From Aplysia californica (lineage: Eukaryota; Mollusca; Gastropoda; Aplysiida; Aplysiidae): a stretch of 64,000 bases of DNA. Of the stretch, positions 48,601 through 60,600 are shown one piece after another. The stretch is from positions 582,296 to 646,295 of the forward strand of contig NW_004797409.1 of assembly GCF_000002075.1 (NCBI RefSeq), given 5' to 3'. The notes beneath the pieces are model-generated. The model did no database searches. It was not told the DNA's origin and saw only the letters and a program-made list of their open reading frames with translations. The translations under genes and the position numbers were made by a program. Position 1 is the stretch's first letter; the number at the start of each line of letters is the position of its first letter.

Positions 48601-51600
48601 CATTTTATGAAGAAACAATTTTTAAAACGTTTATAAAAACGTGGTATGTATAGTATTTTTGGGGATTATTTCCTCTCTCCTTGGAATTCAAATCATGTAT
48701 CAGGACAGGTCCCAAAGGGTAAAAGAGTTAACAGACTCTTGAGACTGTCTTTAAAAAAATGGTATGACATATACAGCCATAGGTTTTAGCAAAACAGAAA
48801 TGTTGCCTTAACTGGACTACTAACATTAACCAGACATGAATGCTTACTAAAGGGTTGTGATGAATAAAAATCTGGGAAAGTGTGCTGACAACTCGAATAA
48901 AATGGAGCAAAACCATTATTCAATTTCTTTTGTTTTTCAGATCTCAGCGAAAGAGAGCCGCAAAAGGAAGCAAGGATATGTTGATGGCCTTGAACAAAGA
49001 GTAAAACTGTGTACACAAGAAAACAGAGAACTTCAGAAAAAAGTGGACTCTCTTGAAAAACAGAATGTGTAAGTATTTCACTGTTGACTTCTTGATTGAG
49101 ATGTAAAGATTTGAGATAACTATGGTTTTGACACCCCCTTCCCCCCCTCCTCGGCGTTAATATTTTTATGTTGATGGAGTTTAAGTAAAAAAATTATTTT
49201 ATGGTTTAACACAAATACCAATCAAGGTCTTTTCTTGTCGACAGTTCTTCTTTATTTTATAAGATGTGCCTCATTTCATTAATGAATCTAGAAGCTCCTT
49301 TACCCGTTTGTAGCCTATGATTGGCTACCATTTTTGCAGATCTCTATTGACATGATACATTTTAGTTAGTTGTACTGTACTTAAATCTAATATTTTTTGC
49401 TGTGTACTTTTGTATTAGTTTGGAAATGATGACTTCCAGGGGTTGATTTGAAGATTAAATTATTTTTTTAAGGGGGCATCATTTCAGCACCTTAGAACTT
49501 GTGAATGGATTTAGGGGAATGATTTAGTTCTCTGCCTCCCCTAAGAGCTTGTTTAACAGTTCATTTTTGGAACAGTTTAGTTTTGCAATAGTATGTGTAT
49601 TACTTTTGTTCCTTTAGGTCTCTTATTGCCCAGATGAAGAGGTTACAGTCTCTGGTTGGCAAGTCAAAGGTACCTGCTCAAGCATCTACATGTGTTATGG
49701 TGAGTGTGCATCCTTTTCAGATATATTATTTAGTTTATTGTCTTCCATATCAGATTTTTTCTCTTTCTCCCCCCCCCCCCCCCCCATTTGGTTGCTTTAC
49801 TGTGTGCAGAATATATGTGAACCCATTGGGTTCATGTTCTGTTTTTAATATGTTGCATTTGTTATATATTTTTTTCAAACATGTAATTTTTGAGTTTTGT
49901 TTTGTCAATTGTTAATCCAAGTTAGTCTTTTTGAGATTCCACTCAGTACATGATCACTTTTTTGCTAAAAGTAGTGACTTTAAAACGAAGTATTCAATTT
50001 GAACAAGCCTGGATGTAAATTTCCACACTGAGTAGTAATTAAAGAGGGATGATTTTTCTTTGTGTTTTGAAATTAAATTTAAATTGAAGTGTTCTGTTGA
50101 AACCTGAAGGTGTGACTGTTATATTGAAGTTTTGTAATGCTGGTAGTGCAGTGCAACTCTATGATTATTATCTTGCTGAGAGATGCTTCATTTTAATTTC
50201 TTTTTTAATATTTCAGGTGTTATTGTTGTCCTTCGCCTTGCTTGTGGTGCCAAACTTGAATCCATTTGGCAGTGAGGAAGAGAACCACACACCTATTGCA
50301 ACCTCAAGTGCAGCTGTTAGAGGTATAAAGAGACACACTAAAGACATAGAATGCTTCTGTTGGCCCATAGATGAACGTGATCAACATTACCAAACTTGGT
50401 CATATTTAAAATATCGTATTCAGTAACATTGTACCTGGAACACTGCAATTTTTTCTAGATTCAGAGAAATGAAAGGATTTTCATCATCTTTCTCGAGAGT
50501 TATATGTGATGAATGCTCTTGACTACATACTTTTACTGATGAACTTTGAAGTGTTTCTTTTGTTAAGACAATACAGGTTATCGATTTCTTCTTCTGGGCT
50601 GACAGAATTCATGTTTTCTTGTGAGATAATGTTTATATATAAAAGATAAAAATTTAACACCATGCAAGCAGCACAAGGACAGTATTGTGCTGCAAATTAA
50701 ATTTTGTACATGGGCAGTCATATTTAATATTTATGTAGTTGTTGGAGATCATGAATTATTAAGTTGGTTGAATAAAACATTTTTCAATTCTCTTCTTAAA
50801 ATTACTTGGAAATGTTAGAATTTATTTGAATGACTATAGGAAAAATGCTGTAGATGGTATTAGTCAGTTGTTTGGCAAAAATTTCATCTGTGCAGCTATG
50901 AGAACTTTCAGACTATGACTTTCAAATATGGTGTCTAAATGAGATCAAAGTTTTTTATTGTTATTTTGTGGGTGCTTCCACCAAGTATTTATTTCTGCTG
51001 GGTAAAGGAGGACTTTGCGCCGCCCCTCCCCCTACTATATAAGATATCTCATAACCTCTCATGCCCACTGGCTTTGTAAACTATTGTCTCTTAATTTTAA
51101 AAAAAACCAACCGTCTTTGCATGGAAGAAAATAGGTCTGTGCTTTCTTTCCTTTTTTTTCTTTCTGTGGTATGAAGTAAATGGGGATGTTAACTAAAGTT
51201 GCCTATATAACAATCAGTGCAGTTAATTACTGTAATACAATTTTGCCTCCAGAGCCGGATAGTAATTTCCCTTTTCAAGTATCTATAGTGTATGTTCTCT
51301 TTCTTCCAATTTAGGTAAGGCAAGGAGCCTGCTCAATCATGACAGTTCTGGGCTGGCTGCCTCTGATGAGGACCCATACGGTGTGACTCAGCGCCCCAGT
51401 GCTCCCTGGGACAGCAAGCAGGGAGTTGTGCAGATGTCTGCTCTCAGCGCTGCTGACATTGCTCTGGCTGCCGACGATGTCTTGTCGGTGGTAAAGACAG
51501 AGGTTGAGACCTCAGATGGAGAAACGAAGAAAGAGGAGGACGACAAAAAGCTAAGGATAGCCGACCGCTTTCCTGAACTATCGAAGAGAATAAAATCAGA

Positions 51601-51733
51601 ACCTTTAGTAGACATGAACAGGATTCAGGACTTGCATCATGTAAAAGTTGGCGTTGAAAATATGGCAGGAGGGAGTAAAATTTTAGAGCAGAACAGCACA
51701 GAAGAGAATATCCCGATTGATGTTGAGAACTGA
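42509..51733 (+). CDS. CREB3L3-like: CREB3-like ER-membrane bZIP transcription factor (8 coding exons, 564 aa)
   Basis: Type II ER-membrane bZIP factor: on stress or lipid cues it moves to the Golgi, S1P/S2P cut it, and the N-terminal half enters the nucleus. Exons: 42509-42676, 44027-44501, 46193-46374, 47268-47402, 48941-49068, 49618-49699, 50217-50322, 51315-51733 (1695 nt, all in frame, GT/AG). Domains: N-terminal activation region with [12 protein letters not shown] (11-22), HCF-binding-type DHDY (94-97), DSGIS (108-112), the family block [19 protein letters not shown] (from 276), basic region 311-331 with [12 protein letters not shown], leucine zipper L337-C344-L351-L358-L365-L372, membrane segment about 388-405 ([15 protein letters not shown]), S1P-type RSLL (429-432) and a lumenal tail with N-glycosylation sequons N413 and N552. 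Ends LDLLFD and SDSGIS resemble human CREB3L3; the paralogue label is by eye. Confidence 0.93.
43289..43344. repeat. Pair of 22-24-bp palindromes centred on CTCGAG
   Basis: 43289-43310 is a perfect palindrome around GGACTCGAGTCC. 43321-43344 is the same with one mismatch and one more base on each side. Ten bases separate them. Confidence 0.95.
43428..43645. repeat. Inverted repeat with interstitial telomeric (CCCTAA)n core
   Basis: Arms of about 80 bp (43428-43508 and 43561-43645) are near-perfect reverse complements, for example GGCATATTTCGCTTTGGTCC versus its complement. Between and into them run about nine CCCTAA units (43502-43555) with two variants, ending in TAGGGTTAGGG. The whole can fold into a long hairpin. 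Confidence 0.95.
44027..44501 (+). CDS. CREB3-like exon 2 (acidic activation region, HCF motif, DSG motif)
   Basis: Residues 57-214, after the acceptor TTTTTTCCACAG. Rich in D/E/S/T. Contains DHDY (94-97), [19 protein letters not shown] (102-120) and the acidic end [14 protein letters not shown]. An open frame extends upstream to 43976, but that part is intron. Confidence 0.9.
44668..45575. mobile_element. pogo-like MITE (about 0.9 kb) in CREB3-like intron 2
   Basis: Left AGTCAAACCTTGTTATTATA and right TATAACGGGGTTTGACTGTT form inverted ends of the CAGTCAAACCCCGTTATA type. Termini are slightly degraded. No transposase frame. The remainder of intron 2 (to 46192) is AT-rich without recognisable features. 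Confidence 0.75.
46193..46374 (+). CDS. CREB3-like exon 3
   Basis: Residues 215-275: Ser-rich [18 protein letters not shown], then [17 protein letters not shown]. The LTVKDLL-like block precedes the bZIP extension in CREB3L proteins. Acceptor TTGTTTAG, donor GTGAGA. Confidence 0.88.
46771..47150. mobile_element. pogo-like MITE, GGCCAC family, degraded (intron 3)
   Basis: Begins CAGTCGCACTTGCCAAGATG next to TA. The interior parallels 37660-37760 (CATAAATT..., ATTGTTGTTAG, CCCTCCCACTG). The right end is lost after CAGTCCTGCCTAAG. Confidence 0.65.
47268..47402 (+). CDS. CREB3-like exon 4 (ATB region and start of basic domain)
   Basis: 135 nt, phase 0-0, residues 276-320: [45 protein letters not shown]. 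This 30-residue extension before the basic region is unique to the CREB3 family among bZIPs. Donor GTGAGT. Confidence 0.96.
47800..48525. mobile_element. pogo-like MITE, GGCCAC family (intron 4)
   Basis: Right end GAGGCAGGTTCAACTG with TA at 48526-48527. The interior has CCCCTCCCATC and CAACCAATACC blocks like the 37455 copy. Left end probably near CAGTGGTCAAACC at 47800. Confidence 0.6.
48941..49068 (+). CDS. CREB3-like exon 5 (basic region and zipper)
   Basis: Residues 321-362: [42 protein letters not shown]. Cys344 occupies a leucine position, as in CREB3L3. Donor GTAAGT. Confidence 0.97.
49069..49617 (+). other. CREB3-like intron 5
   Basis: AT-rich intron with nothing recognised. Confidence 0.7.
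49618..49699 (+). CDS. CREB3-like exon 6 (zipper end)
   Basis: Residues 363-390: [18 protein letters not shown], then [10 protein letters not shown] leading into the membrane segment. Donor GTGAGT. Confidence 0.93.
49700..50216 (+). other. CREB3-like intron 6
   Basis: AT-rich, with a 17-base poly-C tract at 49769-49785. Confidence 0.75.
50217..50322 (+). CDS. CREB3-like exon 7 (transmembrane segment)
   Basis: Residues 391-425: [17 protein letters not shown], then [18 protein letters not shown]. The helix with the PNLNP break is the S2P substrate in this family. Donor GTATAA (weak). Confidence 0.93.
50323..51314 (+). other. CREB3-like intron 7
   Basis: AT-rich, no repeat recognised. Reading through the exon 7 donor stays open briefly, so retention would truncate the lumenal tail. 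Confidence 0.7.
51315..51733 (+). CDS. CREB3-like exon 8 (S1P site and lumenal tail)
   Basis: Residues 426-564 and [15 protein letters not shown] carries the RxxL site recognised by S1P, about 24 residues past the membrane. The tail is acidic/lysine-rich with a segment [19 protein letters not shown] and sequon NST at 552. No second membrane span. Confidence 0.92.
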
Positions 51734-52908
51734 CGTTTTCTTGATATTGTGGTATTCTGTGAAAGGGATAATTGTATCCAAAGAAAAAAATATATCAGGG
51801 AATCTCCTGTGGGTCTGGTGGATTACTTCGAACAATTATGATCTTTCTGTGGTGCTGCGCAATGTTGGCACCACTTTTTGACTGTGGAGATAGGGTAAAA
51901 CACTCTCCTCATCGTTTGAGCTGTCTTCTGTCTTTCAAAGTTTTCCCCTGTCGGGTTCAGATAATAATGTAAAATTGGAGGTGTCCCAATCCAAAGATGT
52001 TTTACAGTGTGGAGACTGATTCCTTCCCCCCCTTCATTTGAAACGTGGAAATTTGGAGGAAGTGTTGGGATTGATGTTTTCCTGTGCTTAGGCTGTGGCT
52101 TTAGATCTGTGTTACTGAGATGTGTTTTTTATTTTTATTTTTATTTTTTTTAAATTGTTCTCTGAAAAATTATTTCTTTCATCTACGACAAATTCAAGGA
52201 AAAAGGCCTGTGCTTCTTTCCCCTCTTCTACCTTAACAATTTTGGACCAATGCTGATGAATAAGATACTCTTTTGAGAAATAATTGGTACCTTTTGTGTC
52301 GTGAGCAGTGCAGAACTCTGACTGTCAAAGAATGATGAGTTCGGTACTTTAGAACCTGCTGTCCTTCACATGATTGCTTTGAAAGCAGTCTGTGGACAGT
52401 TGATGATGCTCATATTTTATGTGCATCTGTTATCTAAATATTTTCAAGCACTTCATAACCATTTCCTCTTCATCCTTTTTCGTTGTCATTCTCATTTAAG
52501 TTTTCTTCTCCGAATTTCATTTCCCTCGTTTGAAATTTTGGTATGTTTTTAGTACCGGAATATATCCCTGCTAATTTCATTGATCTGCACAATGATATCA
52601 TTCTCCGTGAGTGACCTAATTCAGACAGAACCATTTTTAAAAGGTTGTCCCAATGTTGTGGTTTGTCATTGCACAGCACGGTTCATTCACTTAGAGAGAT
52701 AGTATTAAACGTCCCACAGTATGTGAAATTACTGTATTATGTAGTGTATGATTGTTGTTCAGGCTTTGTATGAAATATATTTGTCTTGTATATGTTAGTC
52801 CACACACCATGCAGTTGCGAGCGCTGTAAAACCTTACTAAAACTAAACACCATGCATTGTATTGGTTTGTATGCCTGTTGAAATAAAGCAACTTACATTG
52901 TTTCTTTA
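51734..52908 (+). other. Proximal 3' UTR of the CREB3-like gene
   Basis: T-rich, no coding exon. Contains a short SINE-tail fragment at about 52805-52846 and the AATAAA at 52882. Confidence 0.6.
52882..52887 (+). promoter_or_regulatory. Candidate proximal poly(A) signal of the CREB3-like gene
   Basis: AATAAA about 1.15 kb after the stop, only 22 bp before a MITE. A second AATAAA at 56029-56034 could serve a 4.3-kb 3' UTR. Confidence 0.5.
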
Positions 52909-53911
52909 CAGTAGTCTCCGCCTAAACGCATGCCATACAAAAGCACGCTCCGCTCAAACGCATCTGACGGGTTTTTTACTATATAATTTAGACGTACAAA
53001 CGCACAGTCACTCCCTCTAAACGCACGCTCCGATCCGCGAAACACGTGGACAGGTAAAGCTTGACGAGGGGAAATTTTCACTGCAACCTGCACAGCCTGC
53101 ATTAGAGTAAGACAAGCCTAGAAAACGGATATTTGGTGAGACTGCCCGTCATGCGGAACAAAGAGAGTGATTTACAGCATTTTCACACCCTACTTTCCAC
53201 TAACACATAGGTCTCAGTCCAGGGCTGGTCGGTTAAATGTGTGTGTGTGTGTGTGTGTGTGTTTGGAGGGTGGGGGTCTGAAATGTTTTTTGATTAGTCA
53301 CTGGAAATGCATCTTTGTTGAGAGAAGATTTCAGGTTGGTGTTTGAGTGACTGCATGTAATGTTTAGTTAGACCTAGGCCTGATGCGCGACACATGCGAA
53401 AGCCGTAAAACTCTAGACAGGCCTCTATAGGATTTAAGATTAGCCAAGTAAGCCTAATCAGCTATGCTCGAAGAACTTTTGTTCAACGAATCACAAGAGA
53501 AAATGTTTCTCTGAACGTAAAGAATTATTCTGCATGAATTTACGGTTGGAGGGGATCGCTTGAAAAGCCACGTGGCTGGTCCGTCGTCTCTATCACTATC
53601 ACCACCAAGTTTCCTCTTAGGCTATCTGTTCCCGACGTTTATAGTGCATATTCATTACATTGAGTCCCCCCCCCCCTCCAACGCCTTTGTATTCTTAACA
53701 CCTGTCGGGGAATCCTTCACAAAACAGTCAAGTGTTGTCACATTATCTGCCAAAATGACCCCCTTCCCTCCAAGGGAGGTCTCTAGAGTAATACGGAATT
53801 GAGATGACTGCGCCCTTCCTCCCCTTCCAAAGGTTTGTGTAAACGCACGCTCCGTGTAAACACACGCTAAGGAGCCCTCCCGAGCACCGTGCGTTTAAGC
53901 GGAGACTACTG
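52909..53911. mobile_element. pogo-like MITE (1003 bp) with TA target duplication
   Basis: Ends CAGTAGTCTCCGCCTAAACG and CGTTTAAGCGGAGACTACTG, flanked by TA (52907-52908 and 53912-53913). Repeated subterminal AAACGCACGCTCCG. No transposase frame. Confidence 0.9.
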
Positions 53912-53913
53912 TA

Positions 53914-56050
53914 CTTGTGTTTATGCATTAAAATAATTGTGCAATTTTTTTCTTTTTATAACTTTTTTTTCAAAAAAACAATGCTTGCTGTATTGTTATA
54001 GGTGAGGATTTTACTGACAGATGAATACTCTCTACATTATTTTCATTTTGATTCATTCCAATCCATTCTGTCCAAGTTTAATAACTCCCTGAGCCATGGC
54101 CATTTTTACACTTTTTCTAATTAATATGATCCTGTTTATCACACTTATCAGACATCCTTAGATCTAGTATGTTTTACAATAATAGAATAGCTAAGTCAAA
54201 AGGACTTTGCACCTCAAGTAGGTCACCAAAGTGAAAGTTTTATAAACTACTTCCATATTTTGGAAATCTTTTATTACAGGAAAATGATGCAAGGATAGCT
54301 TCATACAAAATCGTTCCTCATTCTTAGATTGTTGTCTGGAAAAACGTGCGAAATCTGGAGCCCTTTTATGTTGGGGATCTGGGCTGAGCCAATATCCTGT
54401 CAATTATTTTCGGGACCAGGGCTCAGTGAGTTAATTCAAATGAATAGTGTTACTTTTTTTGTGTCATCATTCTGCCTTTACATTTGAGTCGCTCTCTTTG
54501 AAATTGTATAGACTTGTAAATATGCTGTCAAACCTTTCAATGTTTATCCATGGATGAAGCACAAAAAAAAAAAAGGATTATCTGAATTTAGAGTTAATAC
54601 TGTGTTTAGTTCATAGGAGTGTCTCTTTGATGATATAAATGTATTTAATATTTGTTGTAATGAATTGTACATATTGCAGGAAGTCTGCCTAATATTGATT
54701 AATACATAGTAATAAATGTGTAAAAGTGACAGATTATGCTTTGATATCAAGTACTTCATTGGTCTTTGTTGATATCCAAGACACACTTTGAATGAGAAAT
54801 TTGTATGCATGAACTTGAAGTCCATTGTTTTAATGTATGCATCCAAATAGTAGTTATTGATATAGGGCCGAGAGAGAAAAACCTTTAAAAAAAATTAATT
54901 ACTGGATCAAGATGTTTCGAAAAAATATTTTTGTTGGTTGCTGGCCCGTAGAAGTGCCATGCAAAGTTTTGTGAGCATAGAAAATGAATAAATGAGTTGG
55001 AATTTTTTTAATGTGGTCAGACGAAAGTGAACAAGCTGTCCATGATTTGAGCATTATTATGCTGACAACAAGCGAACCAAGCAAGTAAAGGATATAAACC
55101 TATACATATTTTCAAAAGTAAAATATAAATAGGTAGTAGAACTTGCTTGTGAAAGAGTCGAAATATTTGGCATTATAAAAAAAATGGGATAAAGAAACAG
55201 AAATAGCAACTCAAATTATGGCGGATTATGTCGGCTGCAACACCAAAGAAGGAAACTTGAGGCTGATTTAATCGGCTGTCGACACTAGGAAGTTTTAAAT
55301 TGTAGAAAGAAATTAAGTGGTCCGCCCACACGAGTTGTAAATTGAAGCAAAAGGTTGTTATTGAGTGCCTAATTCTGTGAAATTATGTAGTGTCTTGAAA
55401 ATGACTTTGAATTTGAATAAGGAAGGAACTTGTAACTGTGTGGTATGCCAAATATCAAACTGCCTTTGAATTGCTAGCCAACTAAATAAGTTGCATACTA
55501 GTGACAGAAGTGTTGTGAACAAGACATTGGTGTTTCGAGTAGTTTTGTGATTTATGTGTGAATAGCAGTTTCGTTTCATAGTTGAGAACTATGAAAAAAT
55601 TGTTTGGCTTTATAGGTAGAAAAGTGGGATTGTAATGACGTGTAGTTGTTGATAAAAGGAGGGGGGATGTTATCAGTTTTACAAGTGATCATCCTTAATT
55701 TTATTTATTTTTTAAAGATCGTGTTAAAATCCAAAAGCAAATGTATGTTGCGGAGGCTTTTTATATTTGTTTAAGTGTACTTTCAAATATTGTCAGTAAT
55801 AACATTTGACTTAATACACTTTCAATGAGGCAGCCAGACTTACTCATGGATTGTGCTGATCACTTACTTCACGCTTTGTTTTATTCACCATTTGCTGTAC
55901 TGTGTTCACCAGGTGGAACCCTTTACCTTTGTTATTAATGTTATTGTTGCTTTATGTTTATGTGTCACATTTTGTGCTCTACATTGTTGTGTTGGAATAT
56001 TGATTGTTCAAAATATTTTATGATTTTCAATAAAAATGTCGATAAAATTA
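53914..56050 (+). other. AT-rich tract, possible distal 3' UTR
   Basis: No gene. Includes a Pumilio-type TGTAAATA at 54515-54522 and an AATAAA at 56029. Whether it is transcribed with the CREB3-like gene cannot be told from sequence. Confidence 0.4.
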
Positions 56051-56387
56051 GAATAGTGTTGGTCTTGGAAATGGAAATGAATGACTTGCAAAACAACTGG
56101 AAAAGTTTGCTCTCTTTCTGTTTCTCTCTCTCACATCTCTGTGTGTGTCCATCTGTTTGTCACTCGGTCTCTTTCCCCCTCTTCTTCCTCTCCCTTACAC
56201 TGTTTCTCCCTCTTCCTCTCCTTTTCACTAACACACTCTCTCATAAATGCGTGAACACACATACTCACACACTCTCTGTGTTTCTCTGTGTCTAACTCAT
56301 CGCCGTCTCTCTGTGTTCATCTGTCACTACGTCTCCCTCTTCCACAAACGCACACATAAGATGCGGGATGTAAATGTAAATTAATGT

Positions 56388-56698
56388 CAGCGGGTGGTTG
56401 GAGGGCGCCAGTGGTAGGTCCTACTTCTTTTCTTTCTCTTTGTTGCTTGTTTCTATCTGTCTTGCTTCTTCCCTGCACTGTATGGTCATTATCGTATCGA
56501 TGTGTTTCTCTTTACTCAAGTGGGTGGTTGGCGGGTGCCCTTGTGTGGTTTGCTCCTTCTTTTCTATCAAACATCTGATCTATCATCCTTATCTTCCCTC
56601 CTTCTATTTTGTGTTTGTTACTCTCTTGTAAGACCTCTAATCTGCGGCACTTATATGACCCTATTGTGTTGCAAGTGCCATAAAACTCTTACAAAAAT
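56388..56698 (+). repeat. SINE-like repeat R1 with extra 5' module
   Basis: Two GTGGGTGGTTGG-type starts (56391 and 56520) precede one body and tail (GCGGCACTTATATGACCCTA ... GCAAGTGCCATAAAACTC). The first module also appears alone in the reverse orientation at 18850-18962 and 60795-60930. Confidence 0.75.
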
Positions 56699-57211
56699 TT
56701 AAAAAATCTTTACTCAAACTCAATGTCGTTGAAAAGGAATGACAAATGGGATCAGGATTGAGGCAAAATGGTTTCGAGACAATGTAGAGAAGGGAACCAA
56801 GACTAATTGGGTGCACTCAGATTGTATCAAGTCTGGTCCCCTATTCTGGCCTGTTGAAAAAGTGCCAAACTCCTATTAATAATATAAAGGACACTTACTG
56901 GCCTTTTTACTAAGCTGGCCTTGGCAATAGTTGCTAAGGCATCCTTCAACCACAGCCTTTTTTTAGGTGGTAATTTAATCATACTTTTACTCTGAAATAT
57001 TTCACACTCAAAACTAGTGGTCTTTATTAACACTTTGGTTGCCTCATCTTGCCGATTGGTGATGTTTATCACCTAGTTTTAAAAATATTTTCCACAAAAT
57101 ATGATGGCAAAGTGTTGTGTTAGAATATAATGTATCTAAAGGTAGCCTCAAAATTCTTAGTCTATGACATGCTATAACAATTCAGATCTGACTGAAAGAC
57201 TGAAGAAATTC

Positions 57212-57607
57212 ATCCCTCCACCAGGGCAGTGCTACCGACTGAAGTTGTCTTAATAGAAGGGGGGAAGGGGATATTAACAAGTTCTTATGCACAGTAGAAT
57301 TGTAAATGGGCTGATTTATCAAAGTCATGCTCATAGTCATACTGCGCTGAACAATATAGGGGGAACTGCTGCTTTTTCTTTCATAATCCTTACTATCATC
57401 ATTTCCCTCTACTTCTTTTGTTTATTTGCCACTATCTTGAGAACTGTTATTTATGGGGTGCCTTGATATTCGAAGCAGACTTTGTGCTGTTGAGGCTAGA
57501 GAGGTGAGCAGGGTAAGCCTGCATCCCCGTTTGGCCATCTCTGTTTATATCCACCCCTTGACGCTCATATGACCTTATGTAGTTGCGAGTGCCATTAAAT
57601 CTTACTA
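57212..57607 (+). repeat. SINE-like repeat R2
   Basis: Same body as 571-955 and 19548-19925 but in the plus orientation, ending CGCTCATATGACCTTATGTA then GTTGCGAGTGCC. Confidence 0.8.
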
Positions 57608-60600
57608 AAACAAACGAAGAAATTCAATATAATTTGAGCACACTGGGTTAGCATATATCTCTCCTCCCCCCCCACAAAAAACAATAACAAAAGGAAGCAA
57701 AAAAACCTAAGCCCCACTCTTTTTTAGATCCTATCATTCACTAGGCGATAAACGCTCACACAAAAAGCACCAAGTCAGGAGAAAGGATTACACTGAGATC
57801 TGTATTCAAGATTGCATGAATAAAAATGTAAAAGCATTTATAAACCCAATCACAATAATATGAGCTGCTTTCATGCATGAAAGGAGAGGTATCACTAGTA
57901 TTAGACAAATTGGCTTCCTGCAGAAGACCGACTATAATTATATGAACAAATCTTCAAATGAGGTCACGAGAAAGGGAACCTGATCATTGTGCTCTGTGAA
58001 GAGACAAGAAATTGACAAAAGAAATAACTGATAAATTAAATGTTTTTAATCACCTGCGCACCTATACGATGGATAATGAGATTGTTCGCTTCTATCTCGT
58101 ACATCTTCTCTGTCCTTTCATTATAAAGATGAAAGGGGAGGTGTTGATAAATTTTCCTTAGAAATCGAAGAGTTTTGACTTTGCCTTTATTCACTTTCTT
58201 TGTTCCTCAACGAGAGATTGTATCTTCTGATTCTTGACAGTAACTTTGACAACGATGTTCTTCCCAGCACAACTTCTGATATAGCTGGACTGTAGCCTTC
58301 GGGCTTACTCTTCATGACCCTTATGATCAAGGGATTGATTTTGGTGCAACAAAAACGGGCGGAAAATTTAGAAAAATCACAAATATTTTACAAAAAGAGC
58401 ATAATAATTTATCTGTGAAGTACAAATTAATGCATTCATAAAATACATATGATTGGAAGACGTTTTTTACTTTTCAAATATCTGCTTATTTTGATTCAAA
58501 GAGTCATGACACTGTTATGTGAAAACATGTTTATGGCTTTATCCAAAACTCACAAATAGTAATACAATTAAAACAGAACCTCAAATAAGTAATCAACCAT
58601 TAACAAAAACACATGTTCTGGTAAAACAATTCTCCACAAACAAATCACAGACATTATGTTGATCTGTTCGTTCTATGACCAACACACATATATATATATA
58701 TATTCATGTACACTGGTTGTGCATTTTGTTCCCTGGCTGCCAGCAGACTGTAGAAGATCATTTCTCCAACATTTCAGGGTCTTTACTTTAAAAACAAATT
58801 TGCTTTAAAAATACCAATTGTGATATTACGGGAACCTCCTTTGTTCTACAAGATATGCAATGAGCTTGCCCGCCTTTCTCGTTTTTTAAAATAGTATCCT
58901 ACACAACCAACACGGCATGGATACAATGGGAATATTCACTGTTAATATCAATTGATCTAAGATTGAGAGGGAAAACTCACATCTACACTAGTTTCTACGA
59001 AGGAAAACCACAAAGATTACAGTTTACATTAAAAAACATTCTCAGAAATTTCATTATAAAAGGCCATTGCCAAGGAAACTAACATAAACTTGGTAACTCT
59101 TAAATACACAGTTTTCAAATGGATAAAATCTCCAACAAAAAATAAGACGAACTGAAATAAACCTTTAAAAAAAATTCTACAATGAGTGGCACTTGAAATG
59201 GAGTGGACAAAGTGCACTGTCATCATAAGATAGCTCAACACGAGGCTGTAAACGATTTCAACAGATTTTTAGCACAGTCAAAGAAGGAATAATTGAATAT
59301 AGTAATCTTTTAAAACTAACATAAACAAATTAAAATTCATCAAGAGCCAATTTGCATCTAGCACACAGCATCACTTTAAAGCTATTTCAATTGTTAAAGT
59401 TAGAGACAGAGAAACTAAACTTTCTCCTTTCAGTTGAGTACTTACAAGTAACATACGTTCAAAGCAAATGTATTCAATAAATGCTCCAACATTTATCACA
59501 GTAAATAAAAAAAAAAGACTGAATGAAAATGCTACTGACCAGGATGGAAGAAGACAACGGAATAAGGGCGAGGGAAAAAAAAATTCCCTTTACAAAGATC
59601 AATAAATCTAAAGTATAAAGTTAATGTTCGTCTTCTAGACATTGCAATTTACAAACAACATGAGTTATAACTACCTCTTATGACAGCTTTTGAACAAAGG
59701 CATAGAGGGAAAAAGTTCATGGGTATCTTGAAGAACATTTACTTTGTCAATTTAAAAATGACGCTTTATAATTAAAAGGCTTATTTTAGAGCATCTACAT
59801 TATGTCATGCCTTCACCTAGACTTGTTGCATGACTCTACAAATACCTTTGACAGTAAAGTTTACAGGTACTCTTTTAAAGACAAAAATACTGGCTTGTAT
59901 TCTGACACCATACAGTTTGTGTATTACACAAACTGTATTCTGACACCATACAGTTTGTGTATTACACAAACTTTTAGTAAAGCAAAGCATTAAAAGCCAT
60001 ATATTAAATAGTAAAAGTCCTGACCAAGATTAGCTATACAATACCATTATCCTTCTACTTGTACTTGTATTTGTGAATAAGTTAACAAAAACAAATGTGA
60101 AGATCTCAACCAAATGTACGGGGAGATAAAGATTCTGAGAACCTCTGCACAAAATCTGGGTGACATAGGAGATAAGCTTATATGAGTAGATTACTGTTAC
60201 TTTGAAGCAATACGAAGTAGAAGATTTAAAAAATTTTTCACAAGATTCAGCTATCTATTGACAACTACACTACATCAACTTTCACCATTTTCAAAAGAAA
60301 TATGTCTATTTGACCCTAAAACCAAGCGATAATAATTCTCAGTGTTTGCCTTTTCCCTTGCCTAAAGATAAGAACTATTGATAAACTACAACTACATGGC
60401 ACAAAAGAGTCACAAGATTGATTGATAAAATCTTTTTAGATTAATTAAATCAAGATTAAAAAAAAAAGAGTTGAAAATAAAGTGTAACCACCCCCTCTCA
60501 AGCTCTAAAAGGACAATATAAGATTTACAAAAAGAATTACCCTCTCTAAAAACAAAAACAGCCCCCCTCCCCCCAAACAAAACAAAAGACAACAACAACA

